A stretch of DNA of 64,000 nt from Methylobacterium sp. UNC378MF (GCF_900103195.1 NZ_FMWU01000032.1:1-64000), one strand, 5' to 3'. Shown: positions 33,694 through 42,698, numbered from the stretch's first letter. Program-made: numbers and translations. Notes: generated by a model not told the origin, from the letters alone.

Positions 33694-34992
33694 ATGCGCA
33701 ACAAGGCACAAAACCGGTTCACCGCAGTCCTCAGCGTTGCCGCTCTCGGCGCGCTCGGCCTCGGCGGCGCCCAAGCCCGCGATCAAGGCAACTATGCTCA
33801 GGCCGAATGGGCGCAGGACTACGCCTCGCCCGCCGGCATGCAGGTGCAGCGCGAGACGGTGCCGATCCTCTCGCCCCAGACCGTGGCGTCCACCGACCAG
33901 ATGGTGGAGCGCTACAAGGACATCGTCGCTCGCGGGGGCTGGCGGCAGGTTTCCGGCGCCGACCATCTGCGGATCGGCTCGCGCGGCCCGGCCGTAGCGG
34001 CCATCCGCCAGCGCTTGATCGTCACCGGCGACCTCGATCCGGCCGCCGGCAGCTCAGGCGTCTACGATTCCTACGTCGCCGCGGGCGTGAAGCGGTTCCA
34101 GGCCCGGCACGGCCTCAGCCAGACCGGCGCGATGACCCCCGCCACCCAGCAGGCCATGAACGTGCCGGCCGAGGTGCGCCTGCGCCAGCTCGAGATCAAC
34201 GTCGTGCGCCTGCGCTCCTACTCGGGCGACCTGGGCCGGCGCTTCGTGATCACCAACATCCCGGCCGCGCTCGTCGAGACGGTCGAGAACGGCCAGGTCG
34301 TCACGCTCCACGCCGCGGGCGTGGGCAAGATCGACCGCCAGTCGCCGATCATGAACACCAAGGCGACGCAGATCAATTTCAACCCGACCTGGACGGTCCC
34401 GGCTTCCATCGTGAAGAAGGACCTGATCCCGAAGATGCAGAAGGATCCGAACTACCTCACGGACAACAAGATCCGGATCCTGTCGAACGGCTCCGAGGTC
34501 TCGCCGAAGTCGGTGAACTGGTTCTCGGACGAGGGCACCCGCTACACCTACCGGCAGGATTCGGGCGCCGACTTCAACTCGATGGGCATCGTCCGGATCA
34601 ATATTCCGAACCCCTACGGCGTGTTCATGCACGACACGAACACCAAGGGCGTGTTCGGCGACGATTTCCGCTTCATCTCGTCGGGCTGCGTGCGCGTGCA
34701 GAACGTGCGCGAGTACATCACATGGCTGCTGAAGGATACGCCCGGCTGGGGCCGCCAGCAGGTCGAGGAGGCGATCGAGAGCGGCAAGCGCATCGACGCC
34801 AACATCGCCCAGCCGGTGCCGGTCTACTGGACCTACATCACCGCTTGGTCGACCCCGGACGGTATCGTCCAGTTCCGTGACGACATCTACAAGCGTGACG
34901 GCGTGAACGTCCCCTCGACCATCGGCGCGCCGACCCCGGTCGCCAGCGCCGAGCCGATGCCGCAGACCTTCGAGCCCGGCGACGAGGAATAG
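33694..34992 (+). CDS. L,D-transpeptidase (YkuD domain), periplasmic
   Basis: A 432-residue exported enzyme that makes 3-3 or lipoprotein-type cross-links in peptidoglycan. A signal peptide (about residues 1-28) precedes a peptidoglycan-binding domain (about 88-150, GSRGPAVAAIRQRL) and a YkuD domain (about 175-390). The catalytic pair is H313 in FMHDTNTKG and C332 in SSGCVRVQN. The ATG at 33694 starts the signal peptide. It is followed by two strong hairpins. A second, shorter L,D-transpeptidase is at 63083. Confidence 0.87.
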   Translation: MRNKAQNRFTAVLSVAALGALGLGGAQARDQGNYAQAEWAQDYASPAGMQVQRETVPILSPQTVASTDQMVERYKDIVARGGWRQVSGADHLRIGSRGPAVAAIRQRLIVTGDLDPAAGSSGVYDSYVAAGVKRFQARHGLSQTGAMTPATQQAMNVPAEVRLRQLEINVVRLRSYSGDLGRRFVITNIPAALVETVENGQVVTLHAAGVGKIDRQSPIMNTKATQINFNPTWTVPASIVKKDLIPKMQKDPNYLTDNKIRILSNGSEVSPKSVNWFSDEGTRYTYRQDSGADFNSMGIVRINIPNPYGVFMHDTNTKGVFGDDFRFISSGCVRVQNVREYITWLLKDTPGWGRQQVEEAIESGKRIDANIAQPVPVYWTYITAWSTPDGIVQFRDDIYKRDGVNVPSTIGAPTPVASAEPMPQTFEPGDEE

Positions 34993-35000
34993 TCGATCCC

Positions 35001-35077
35001 GGGCGCCGGCCGCTTCCGGCGGCGCCCGCCCGTCGAACCCGATCCGAGGCCCGCACCTCCGCCGAGGCGCGGGCCTC
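35001..35077 (+). terminator. Double hairpin after the L,D-transpeptidase gene
   Basis: Two GC stems follow the stop: GGGCGCC with GGCGCCC (35001-35027) and GAGGCCCGC with GCGGGCCTC (35046-35077, 9 bp). Neither has a T tract. Confidence 0.5.
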
Positions 35078-35203
35078 GCGCGTTCGGGGCCGTGCCTGTC
35101 ATCGGGAGGTCAAACGCGTCTGCTTGGCCGCGGAGGCTGCGTCCCGGAGCCGGTTGCCGGCCCCCGCGGGACGACGCGCCGCGAAGCCGTGCAGGAGCCG
35201 TCC

Positions 35204-36859
35204 ATGTCGCGCGACACCCAACCCGGAGGCCTGACCCGCCGGAGCACCATGGCGGGCGCCGCCGCCCTCGGCCTCGTCGCGGGCCGGGCCGGCGCCCAGG
35301 AGGCCGCGGAGGCCACCGGGATCGTCACCGCGCGCGACGCGGCCGGCGCGGAGCCGGTCCCGCTGCCGGGCGTGCTGGTGTCCAACGGCCGCGAGATCGC
35401 GCGGACCGACGAGCGCGGCCGCTACCGCCTGCCGATGCCGGGCGACGGCGCGGTCTTCGTCATCAAGCCGCCGGGCTACGCCCTGCCGCGCGACGCCGAC
35501 AACGTGCCGCGCCATTCCTACATCCACCAGCCCGGGGGCACGCCCGCCGAGCTGGGCCTGCGCTATCGCGGGCTCGCGCCCACCGGCCCGCTCCCGGCCT
35601 CGATCGACTTCACCCTGACCTGCGCGGACGAGCCGGACGACTTCGACGTCGTGCTGTTCACCGATCCCCAGCCCGAGAGCCGGTTCGAACTGGACCATGT
35701 GCGGGACACCGCGGTCGCCCGCGCCATGGCGATCCCGGCGGCGTTCGGCCTGACCACCGGCGACGTGCTGTTCGACGATCTCTCGCTCTACGGTCGCTCC
35801 AACCGGATCGTCGGGCGGATCGGCCTGCCCTGGTACAGCCTGCCGGGCAACCACGACCTCAACATGCAGGCGCCGGACGCGCGCTACAGCCGCGAGACCT
35901 GGAAGCGGGTGTTCGGCGCGCCGACCTACGCGTTCCGGCACGGCCGGGCGTGGTTCGTGATGCTCGACAACGTCGCGTGGCTCGGGCCGCCGGTGCCGGT
36001 GGGCGCCAACACCTACCGGGGCCGGATCGGCGACCGCAGCCTGGGCTTCCTGCGCAACCTCCTGGCCGAAATCCCCCGGGATGACCTGATCGTGCTGGCC
36101 ATGCACATCCCGCTGCACACCGACACGGCGCCGGACGATCCCCGCACCACCACGACCGACCGCGCCGCGCTCCTCGAGCTGCTTGCCGGCCGCAAGGTCT
36201 TGAGCCTCGCCGGCCACACCCACACGACCGAGCACCATTACCTCGCCGAGGGCCACCACCATCACGTGCTCACCGCCGTCTCGGGCTCGTGGTGGAGCGG
36301 GCCCGACACCCGCACCGGCATCCCCTCGGCCGACAGCCGCGACGGAACGCCGAACGGGTTCCACGTGCTCTCGATCCGCGGCACCGCCTACACCTCGCGC
36401 TACGTTGCCGCGCAGGGCCAGCCGGACGAGACCATGCGGATCCTCTTCGAGAGCGAGTTGCGGGCCGGCGCGCCCGAGGTGGTGCGCTGGACCCAGCCCG
36501 TACAGGGTCTCCGGCCACCGGTGCCGCAAGACGCGCTCGCCGATACGACCCTGGTTGTGAACGTATTCGATGGCGGCCCGCGCACGCAGCTCGCGCTCCG
36601 GATCGGCGACGCGCCGCCGCGATCCATGGAGCGCACCCGCCGCCTCGACCCGTTCGTCACCGAACTCTACGAGCGCTACCCGGAGACCAAGAAGAGCTGG
36701 GTGAAGGCGGTGCCCTCGACCCATATCTGGACCGCGCGGCTTCCGGACGACCTGGCACCCGGGGCCCACCGGGTCACCGTGGAGGGCGCGGACGAGTACG
36801 GCCGCCCGATCCGCGGCTGCACGGTACTGGAAGTCACCGGCGAGCGCGGCCGCGGCTGA
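35204..36859 (+). CDS. Calcineurin-like phosphoesterase, Tat-exported
   Basis: A 551-residue exported metallophosphoesterase with three parts: an N-terminal beta domain (about residues 35-115) carrying a carboxypeptidase-regulatory-like fold, the phosphoesterase core (about 145-330) and a C-terminal domain (about 350-550). The signal TRRSTMAGAAALGLVAG has a twin arginine, pointing to Tat export. Metal ligands are visible in FTDPQPE, TTGDVLFD, LPGNHDLN, MHIPLH and SLAGHTHTTEHH. The substrate is unknown. The ATG at 35204 is the family-like start. A long hairpin follows the stop. Confidence 0.83.
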   Translation: MSRDTQPGGLTRRSTMAGAAALGLVAGRAGAQEAAEATGIVTARDAAGAEPVPLPGVLVSNGREIARTDERGRYRLPMPGDGAVFVIKPPGYALPRDADNVPRHSYIHQPGGTPAELGLRYRGLAPTGPLPASIDFTLTCADEPDDFDVVLFTDPQPESRFELDHVRDTAVARAMAIPAAFGLTTGDVLFDDLSLYGRSNRIVGRIGLPWYSLPGNHDLNMQAPDARYSRETWKRVFGAPTYAFRHGRAWFVMLDNVAWLGPPVPVGANTYRGRIGDRSLGFLRNLLAEIPRDDLIVLAMHIPLHTDTAPDDPRTTTTDRAALLELLAGRKVLSLAGHTHTTEHHYLAEGHHHHVLTAVSGSWWSGPDTRTGIPSADSRDGTPNGFHVLSIRGTAYTSRYVAAQGQPDETMRILFESELRAGAPEVVRWTQPVQGLRPPVPQDALADTTLVVNVFDGGPRTQLALRIGDAPPRSMERTRRLDPFVTELYERYPETKKSWVKAVPSTHIWTARLPDDLAPGAHRVTVEGADEYGRPIRGCTVLEVTGERGRG

Positions 36860-36892
36860 GCCCGGGCGCCGCGCGCTCGGCGGCGCCCGGGC
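36860..36892. terminator. Long hairpin between convergent genes
   Basis: GCCCGGGCGCCG and CGGCGCCCGGGC form a perfect 12-bp stem around a 9-base loop, starting right after the phosphoesterase stop and ending 3 bases before the PfpI-like stop. It probably acts in both directions. Confidence 0.6.
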
Positions 36893-36895
36893 GGG

Positions 36896-37474
36896 TCACG
36901 CCGCCAGCTGGCGGGTGCCGTGGCCACCCTCCTGGATCTCCTCGATGACCTTCGCACAGAAGGCGTCGAGGTCGCCCGGATTGCGGCTCGTGACGATGCC
37001 GTGATCGGTCACGACTTCCTTGTCGTGCCAGCGGCCTCCGGCATTGATCACGTCGGTCCGGATCGAGCTGAACGAGGTCAGGTCGCGGCCCTTGGCCGCG
37101 CCGGTCTCGATGAGCAGCCAAGGGGCGTGGCAGATCGCGGCCACGACCTTGCCGGACGTGAGGAAGCTTTTGATCAGGGCCAAAGCCTTGGGCTCCAGCC
37201 GGAGCTTGTCCGGATTGATCTGGCCGCCCGGGAGGACAAGCGCGTCGAAGGCCGAGGGGTCGACCTGCTCGAGGTCGGTGTCGACCGCGACCGCCTTGCC
37301 CCAGTCGGTCTTGTCCCAGCCGCGGATCGTGCCCTTGCTCTGGCGCGACTGCGGGGCGGCGACGGTCACGGTCGCGCCGGCTTCGGACAGCTTGGCCTGC
37401 GGAACGGTCAGCTCGATCTCCTCGAAACCGTCTGTCGCGAGGATCAGGATCTTGGCTTGGCGAATGTCGGGCAT
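36896..37474 (-). CDS. DJ-1/PfpI family protein (class I glutamine amidotransferase-like)
   Basis: A 192-residue cytoplasmic protein of the DJ-1/PfpI group, with LATDGFEEIELTVPQAKL near the start and the nucleophile elbow VVAAICHAPWLLIETG (Cys at about residue 111). Family members act as glyoxalases, deglycases or general stress chaperones; which applies is not clear. The ATG at 37474 is the usual start; upstream sequence is non-coding. It is convergent with the phosphoesterase gene. Confidence 0.87.
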   Translation of the reverse strand: MPDIRQAKILILATDGFEEIELTVPQAKLSEAGATVTVAAPQSRQSKGTIRGWDKTDWGKAVAVDTDLEQVDPSAFDALVLPGGQINPDKLRLEPKALALIKSFLTSGKVVAAICHAPWLLIETGAAKGRDLTSFSSIRTDVINAGGRWHDKEVVTDHGIVTSRNPGDLDAFCAKVIEEIQEGGHGTRQLAA

Positions 37475-37639
37475 GGTGTACCTCCGGTCGGGGATCTGCC
37501 CGGCTAACGGAGGGTCGCCCGTCGCGTTCCTGCGGCCCTCGGCCGCCTGGCCGCGTCCGCGATTGGACCTCGGGACAGAGATCGGAACCGCCGCGAAGGC
37601 GACCCGTTGGTCACCATCCCAACCACCAGGAGTCGCGTC

Positions 37640-37843
37640 ATGGCCAATCCAGGCCTTCCCGATCCCACGCCCGGCGATCTGCCGCCGCCCCCGCCGACGC
37701 CCGAAGAGGAGCCCGACATCGGCCCGACCGGCCCGCGCACGCCCTATCCGGTGAACGATCCGGGGATCGGTGAGCCCGGCGGTCCGGGCTCGGAGCCCGA
37801 CATCTTCCCCGGGGCACCGACGGATCCCGGCACACGCATGTGA
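37640..37843 (+). CDS. Small Pro/Gly/Asp-rich protein
   Basis: A 67-residue, very acidic and proline-rich protein (DLPPPPPTPEEEPDIGPTGP and further GP/EP repeats) with no Cys, signal or hydrophobic segment; it is probably disordered. The ATG at 37640 follows a CCAGGAG ribosome site. Whether it is expressed cannot be judged, but its composition differs from the shadow frames, and it fills a 165-base gap between start of PfpI and the next gene. No function can be proposed. Confidence 0.5.
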   Translation: MANPGLPDPTPGDLPPPPPTPEEEPDIGPTGPRTPYPVNDPGIGEPGGPGSEPDIFPGAPTDPGTRM

Positions 37844-37850
37844 TCCGCTG

Positions 37851-38240
37851 TCAGTGACCGCCGTGCGACGTGCGCACGTCGCGCGGGGCATTGAGGATCT
37901 CGGAGAGGCTCGTCACCACGTGGCGGGCCTCTTCGTCCGTCAGCCGGAGCTGGAACGGCGGCAGCGCACCGGCCTGCAGGGCAACAACGGCCTGGCCCTC
38001 GTCGTCGGTCCCGATCTCGATGGCCGACGACGTCACGTCGAGCATGGCGACTTCCTCGTCGCCCATCTCGTCGGCCATGTCGGGCTCGTCGGTGTCGTCG
38101 ATCGCTGTGAGGAGTTGCCCGACGGCGCGCACCAGTGCCCGGGCGGCGCGGGCATCCATCACCACCGCCGTCGCCTGATCGTCCTTCTGGAAGGACAGCT
38201 GGATGTTCGCACCGTCCAGCGAGACCGAGATGCCTGCCAT
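37851..38240 (-). CDS. Hypothetical acidic protein
   Basis: A 129-residue acidic soluble protein of unknown function, beginning MAGISVSLDGANIQLSFQKD. It has a beta-rich first half, a helical middle (ARAARALVRAVGQLLTAIDD) and an acidic DEPDMADEMGDEEVA stretch; the end RLTDEEARHVVTSLSEILN is probably helical. The ATG at 38240 is preferred because 24 upstream codons are non-coding in character. It is convergent with the proline-rich gene and divergent from the cold-shock gene. Confidence 0.62.
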   Translation of the reverse strand: MAGISVSLDGANIQLSFQKDDQATAVVMDARAARALVRAVGQLLTAIDDTDEPDMADEMGDEEVAMLDVTSSAIEIGTDDEGQAVVALQAGALPPFQLRLTDEEARHVVTSLSEILNAPRDVRTSHGGH

Positions 38241-38557
38241 GTATCGTCCAGAGCCACGCGCCTTAACTGCTTGAGCGCATTCCGTATATGCATCGTGAAT
38301 GCCCGGAATCACAGGGGGCGGCGCGTGTCGGCCACCTCCCGATCCGCCCCTGCGACGCAGATGGTACGCCGCTCATGCCTTGTTGCGGCCGCAGCCATCG
38401 CCTAAATACGTCCTCGGGGGGCTCTTCCACCGAGGCTGACGCTGTTCAAGGTTCAGCGACTCGCGCCCCGCCGCACTGGCCAAATCCAGAAAGACCGTGG
38501 TGCATCACGCGGCCCTCGCGCCGCGCAGGTGACCTATGGACGAACGAGGTACGCTAC
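38241..38557. other. Upstream region of the cold-shock gene
   Basis: The gap of 317 bases precedes the cold-shock gene. Long 5' leaders that sense temperature are usual for such genes, and this region is long enough, but I did not identify a defined fold or promoter. Confidence 0.4.
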
Positions 38558-38767
38558 GTGAATACCGGTACTGTGAAGTGGTTCAACGAGACCAAGGGCT
38601 ATGGCTTCATCCAGCCCGATGATGGCGGCAAGGACGTGTTCGTCCATATCTCGGCTGTGGAGCGTGCCGGGATGCGCAACCTGATCGAAGGTCAGCGGGT
38701 CACTTACGAGATCCTCACGGACAAGCGGAGCGGCAAGGACGCCGCCGGCAACCTCCAGGCGGCCTAA
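38558..38767 (+). CDS. Cold-shock protein (CspA family)
   Basis: A 69-residue OB-fold nucleic-acid chaperone. The RNA-binding motifs RNP1 (KGYGFIQP) and RNP2 (VFVHISA) are intact, with GTVKWFNETKGYGFI at the start. It binds single-stranded RNA or DNA and loosens mRNA structure. The start is a GTG at 38558, with a GAGG ribosome site about 8 bases upstream; the codons before it are non-coding. A strong hairpin lies 35 bases after the stop. Confidence 0.9.
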   Translation: MNTGTVKWFNETKGYGFIQPDDGGKDVFVHISAVERAGMRNLIEGQRVTYEILTDKRSGKDAAGNLQAA

Positions 38768-38802
38768 CCGCCGCGCAGATCTCAGGGCTCACCTCGCCAA
38801 CT

Positions 38803-38837
38803 CCCGCGGCTCCGTTGTGGGCAACGGGAGTCGCGGG
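38803..38837 (+). terminator. Hairpin after the cold-shock gene
   Basis: CCCGCGGCTCCGTT and AACGGGAGTCGCGGG form a stem of about 13 bp with one bulge around a GTGGGC loop. There is no T tract. Confidence 0.5.
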
Positions 38838-38985
38838 TGACGCTCGAAGCGGCCGCCAGAAGCGGTTCCCCCTTCCGACGCTGCCATCCCGGGCAAGACC
38901 GCCCGGGGCAGGTCGCGTCGGAGGCAATATCCCAGAAACGACCCCGGGCGAAGCCAACGTCCGGTCCAGAAAAGAAAAGACATAG

Positions 38986-39222
38986 ATGTTGTTCGAATAC
39001 ACACGGCGCCGCGGCGTCCGTTCCCCCGTCACCGATGCACCGACCTTCCGGGTGGGCAAGCTGGCGCGGGCCAAGACCGCGGATCAGACCGGGATCGATA
39101 TCAGCGATCTGATCGACCGGTCCTACAACTACCATTCCTCGCGGGAGCTGCACTGGCACTTGGCCGAGCGCCTCGGGCTCGCGCCCGGCGCGATGAAGCT
39201 CCGTGAAGCCGCGGCGGCCTGA
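38986..39222 (+). CDS. Hypothetical small protein
   Basis: A 78-residue basic protein beginning MLFEYTRRRGVRSPVTDAP and containing SDLIDRSYNYHSSRELHWHL, which looks like a short helix-loop segment. A purine-rich GAAAAGAAAAGA precedes the ATG at 38986 and may be the ribosome site. No signal peptide or membrane helix is present. I do not recognise the family; codon composition and length are compatible with a real gene. Confidence 0.5.
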   Translation: MLFEYTRRRGVRSPVTDAPTFRVGKLARAKTADQTGIDISDLIDRSYNYHSSRELHWHLAERLGLAPGAMKLREAAAA

Positions 39223-39255
39223 AAGGGCCGTCGAGCATCACTTGGATACCTGTCC

Positions 39256-40071
39256 TCAGCGGCCCCAGGCCGCCAGGACGGGGTTCTGCAAGGCGAGTGG
39301 CGCGGCGAGCAATTCGCCGTGGACCGGATCGGCGCGATTGTAGGGCGTCGCTGCACCATCGAAGTCGCAGACGATCCCACCCGCCTCGCGCAGGACGAGA
39401 TCGGCGGCGGCGAGGTCCCAGTCGCGGGCATTGCCCGAAATCATGCCGACATCGACCGTTCCGTCCGCCACACGGGCGAGGCGGAGGGCGAGCGAGGGAA
39501 TCCGCGCGATCACCTCGAAATCAGAGGCCGTCTCGGCGCCTCGGGTCAGACGGTCGAGCATTGGCTTCGGGCCGGTAATGCGCGCACCTGACAGGTTCTG
39601 CCGAGCGTGGACGCGGATCGGTTCGCCGTTCCGCGTCGCGCCACGCCCGCGCACGGCCTCGTAATCCGCGTGGCCCACAGGGGCATGCACGAAGCCGATG
39701 AGCGGTTCGCCGCCCGAGAGGAGCGCTACTGCGATCGACCAATCCGGATGGCCCGACAGGAAAGCCCGCGTCCCGTCGATCGGATCCACGATCCAGACGA
39801 GGTCGTGGCCGAGACGCGCAGGGTCGTCCGCGGTTTCCTCCGACAGCCATGCCGCGCGCGGCACGAGGGCGCTCAGGCGCACTTTCAGAAACGCGTCGAC
39901 CGCGACATCCGCCTCCGTTACCGGCGAACCGCCGGCCTTGGACCAGATGCGGGCCGAGGTCTGTCCGCCGAGCCTGAAGAACGGCCGCGCGATCTCGGCT
40001 GCCTCGCGCATCACGGCGCGAAGCTCCGGCATCAGGGCAGATACGGCATCGTCGCTGAGGGGCTCGGGCAT
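39256..40071 (-). CDS. Inositol monophosphatase-family phosphatase (CysQ-like)
   Basis: A 271-residue Mg-dependent phosphatase. The family motifs are GGSPVTEADVAVD (about residues 50-62), the WIVDPIDGTRAFLSGHPDW metal-site motif (about 92-110) and GNARDWDLAAADLVLREAGG near the end. These fit 3'(2'),5'-bisphosphate nucleotidase CysQ, which removes pAp in sulfate assimilation, or an inositol monophosphatase. The ATG at 40071 is selected because upstream codons are Arg-rich shadow. It is divergent from the DUF6101 gene. Confidence 0.84.
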   Translation of the reverse strand: MPEPLSDDAVSALMPELRAVMREAAEIARPFFRLGGQTSARIWSKAGGSPVTEADVAVDAFLKVRLSALVPRAAWLSEETADDPARLGHDLVWIVDPIDGTRAFLSGHPDWSIAVALLSGGEPLIGFVHAPVGHADYEAVRGRGATRNGEPIRVHARQNLSGARITGPKPMLDRLTRGAETASDFEVIARIPSLALRLARVADGTVDVGMISGNARDWDLAAADLVLREAGGIVCDFDGAATPYNRADPVHGELLAAPLALQNPVLAAWGR

Positions 40072-40447
40072 CGCGCTCCGCGTGTAATCCGTGAGGCCCG
40101 CGAGGGCCTCCCTGAGCCGTCCGCCCGCTGGCTCGGACGTCCGGGCCCGCCTGGGCACACCCGCTTGGGCTGAGAACACCTGGCGCGGAGGATCGCGCGC
40201 CCGGTCGTCCCGTTGTACGGCGCCTCCTGCAGCGCCACAAGGATGCCGGGTGATCGATCGATAACGACCGATCTGCGCAAGGAAATGTTGAGCATTCAAG
40301 GAAGCATTGAGCATTCCGCAAATGACAGCGCTGTCCAGATTCGCTTAACGACGGCTCTTAAGCCGTGCGGAGGAGTTCGGGTGCGATTTTGCTTGGCATA
40401 ACGGAGGGCCCGGCAGGGTCAGCCACTTGCTCCAGGGACTCGGACAG
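40072..40447. other. Divergent intergenic region
   Basis: The region between the phosphatase and DUF6101 genes is 376 bases long and has an AT-rich right half with two direct repeats (see separate entry) and a TTAA-N9-TTAA pair at 40345-40361. No gene or RNA is evident. Confidence 0.4.
40288..40316. repeat. 10-base direct repeat upstream of DUF6101 gene
   Basis: TTGAGCATTC occurs at 40288-40297 and again at 40307-40316, 19 bases apart. This is close to two helix turns, so a regulator could bind both copies on one face. No regulator is known to me for this motif. Confidence 0.45.
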
Positions 40448-40948
40448 ATGAACACTTCCCCGGTCACGGACAAAAACCCTGCAGGATACGCAATGCACGG
40501 TGCCGACACCGCGCCCCGTTTCGTCGCATCGTCGCTTCCGGTGATCGGGCGCGTCTCCGGCGCCCGCCGGGCGGCCGGCATCGCGCTGGCCTACGCCGCC
40601 GAGGATGCGGAGATCACCGGGTCAGACCTGTTCACCTTGATGCTGGTCGATGCCGAGGGTGAGGTGCTCCAGCGCCTTGGCAGCTTCGAGGAGGACGACG
40701 TCGTCGCCGTGTGGCGCGACATCGCCGTACGGGCCGGACTGGTGCGGATGATCGTCCGCGAGGACGGCCTTCTCGTCCCGGTCTCGCAACAGATCGGCCG
40801 CCTCATCCTCGGTCAGGTCCGCATCCGCCGCCGCCATGCCGGCCTCGGCCGCCGCCGCCCCCGCTTCCTCACCCGCCGGAAGACCGGTCGGCTGCCGGCC
40901 CGTCCTCAGATCTTCCGCGGCGAGAACGAGATCATTGCCCGCACCTGA
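40448..40948 (+). CDS. DUF6101 family protein
   Basis: A 166-residue protein resembling the DUF6101 family of Rhizobiales. The recognisable part is VDAEGEVLQRLGSFEEDDVVAVW, followed by the basic RIRRRHAGLGRRRPRFLTRRKTGR region and an ENEIIART ending. The role of the family is unknown; the basic C-terminus suggests contact with nucleic acid or membrane lipid. The ATG at 40448 is preferred to 40427 from position relative to the ribosome site. It is convergent with ubiA, and such DUF6101-ubiA neighbours are common in this order. Confidence 0.7.
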   Translation: MNTSPVTDKNPAGYAMHGADTAPRFVASSLPVIGRVSGARRAAGIALAYAAEDAEITGSDLFTLMLVDAEGEVLQRLGSFEEDDVVAVWRDIAVRAGLVRMIVREDGLLVPVSQQIGRLILGQVRIRRRHAGLGRRRPRFLTRRKTGRLPARPQIFRGENEIIART

Positions 40949-40963
40949 GGGCGTCGGCCAATC

Positions 40964-41911
40964 CTAGAACAGGTTGCGCAGCAGCGCGTCGGCGGTGAAG
41001 CCGACGAACAGAATCAGCCCGGCATCCCGGTTCGCCCGGAATAACGCGAGAGCCCCGCGCCCGTCCCGTTCGCGCAGCGACAGGACCTGCCAAGCCAGAT
41101 GGCCGGCAAAGGCAGCGGCTCCCAGATACCCGATGAAGCCCGCCCCGGCCCCACGGGCCGCCAGCATCACGAAGATCGCCGCCAGCGCGTAGCAGATCCC
41201 CACGGCAAGTCGCACGTGCCGGCCGAACAGGCGGGCCGAAGAGCGGATCCCCGCGATTTCATCGTCCTCGATATCCTGCACCGCGTAGATCGTGTCGTAT
41301 CCGATCACCCAGCAGAGCGCGCCCGCGTAGAGCAGGAGCGCCGGCGGATCGAGGCGGGCGAACACGGCGGCCCAACCCATCAGCGCGCCCCAGGCAAAGG
41401 CGAGGCCCAGAACCGCCTGCGGCAGCGGCATGACCCGCTTCATGAACGGGTAGATTGCTACCGGCAGCAGCGAACAGAGGCCGATGATGACCGCCTCGGC
41501 GTTGAACTGCAGCAGGACTGCCAGTCCGATCAGCGCCTGCATCACCAGAAACAGGGCCGCATGGCGCGGGCGCACCTGCCCGGAGGGCAGCGGACGCAGG
41601 CGCGTGCGTTCGACCAGCGCGTCGAGGTCGCGATCCGCAAGGTCGTTGTAGGTCGAGCCCGCCCCGCGCATCGCCACCGCGCCAATCAGGAACAGGAGGC
41701 AGTGCCACGGATCAGGGAAGGCCTGATCCGCAGCGATGGCCGCCAGGGCGGCCGACCACCAGCAGGGCAGGAGGAGGAGCCACCACCCGATCGGCCGGTC
41801 GATCCGGGCAAGGCGCAGATAGGGGCGCCAGGGCCGCGGCGCCAAGCGATCGACCCAGTGTCCGGAGACGGAGTCGGCTGGCCGCCCATCGTCAAGCGCC
41901 GTCCCGTTCAT
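40964..41911 (-). CDS. ubiA: 4-hydroxybenzoate polyprenyltransferase
   Basis: A 315-residue inner-membrane prenyltransferase that attaches the polyprenyl chain to 4-hydroxybenzoate in ubiquinone synthesis. Eight to nine hydrophobic helices carry the two Asp-rich motifs: STYNDLADRDLDALVERT (about residues 85-102) and YDTIYAVQDIEDDEIAGI (about 205-222). The ATG at 41911 is preferred; the earlier frame is basic shadow. The chain donor would come from the enzyme at 2604. It is downstream of the secreted-protein gene at 41999 on the same strand. Confidence 0.9.
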   Translation of the reverse strand: MNGTALDDGRPADSVSGHWVDRLAPRPWRPYLRLARIDRPIGWWLLLLPCWWSAALAAIAADQAFPDPWHCLLFLIGAVAMRGAGSTYNDLADRDLDALVERTRLRPLPSGQVRPRHAALFLVMQALIGLAVLLQFNAEAVIIGLCSLLPVAIYPFMKRVMPLPQAVLGLAFAWGALMGWAAVFARLDPPALLLYAGALCWVIGYDTIYAVQDIEDDEIAGIRSSARLFGRHVRLAVGICYALAAIFVMLAARGAGAGFIGYLGAAAFAGHLAWQVLSLRERDGRGALALFRANRDAGLILFVGFTADALLRNLF

Positions 41912-41998
41912 CGATCGGATCTCCGGTCGTGCCACACGTGCGTCCCCCGCCGTTGCAGAGGGGGACCCATGCCGGATCCGTGATCCTCTCAAACGGTC

Positions 41999-42478
41999 TT
42001 ACAGAGCGCCCTGCGGCAGCTTGAAGCTGCCGGTCAAGCCCGGACCGCCAAGCAGGCCACCGCCACCGCCACCGGCCTGAGCCTGGGCCTGAGCGCGAGC
42101 CTGCGCCTCCATCTTGGTCGCCTGGGCAGCGACGCTGCAGATCTTGGTGCGGATACCGCTGACCTTCATGTGGTCAGCCTTGAAGCCCTCGGCGAATGAA
42201 TCGGGGATCGAGCACCATTCCTTGTTGGCCGAGATCCACTTCATGCCCTCGGCGCCGTTACTCTGAAGCTTCCCGAACAGGGCACAGGCCTCCTGCGGGG
42301 TCATCTTCTTCTTGGACTGCGAGGCCGCGTTGGCCCGGCCGACCAGCGCCTTGCGCTCGGCCAGCGTCTTCTGAATCGCGCCGCATTCCGGCGCCGCGCT
42401 CTGGGCGGAGGCCGCCGTGCCAAACAGGACGGTGCCAGCCAGCACCGCAGCCCCCAGAGTGAAGCTCCCCTTCGCCAT
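41999..42478 (-). CDS. Secreted hypothetical protein with Gln/Gly-rich tail
   Basis: A 159-residue exported protein. Residues 1-26 form a signal peptide (cleavage probably after ASAQ). The mature part is helical with four cysteines (PECGAIQ, EACALFG, EWCSIPD, TKICSVA) that may form two disulfides, then an AQARAQAQAQAGGGGGG tail. No catalytic motif is seen. The ATG at 42478 is chosen because the signal peptide begins there. It precedes ubiA by 87 bases on the same strand, but is probably separate. Confidence 0.68.
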   Translation of the reverse strand: MAKGSFTLGAAVLAGTVLFGTAASAQSAAPECGAIQKTLAERKALVGRANAASQSKKKMTPQEACALFGKLQSNGAEGMKWISANKEWCSIPDSFAEGFKADHMKVSGIRTKICSVAAQATKMEAQARAQAQAQAGGGGGGLLGGPGLTGSFKLPQGAL

Positions 42479-42698
42479 TCCGCAACTCCCTCGACGCCCC
42501 TGCCGAATCCGCACCCGGCCGGCTTTCTTCCGTTCTCCTGGGTTCGCCATAGGATTGTGGCGTCAATCGAGCGGCAAACCGGCTGCGCCATGCACCGGTG
42601 GACCGGCTGCGAAAAACCGGCCTTCGTAACCATTCGGCAACACTTTCGGGCGCGGACGGTCCGTTGACAGTCGTGTCGACCCGCGCAACCACGCTGCC

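Noticed and set aside
40345..40361. TTAA-N9-TTAA as a CtrA site
   Set aside because: CtrA sites have N7 spacing; N9 does not fit.
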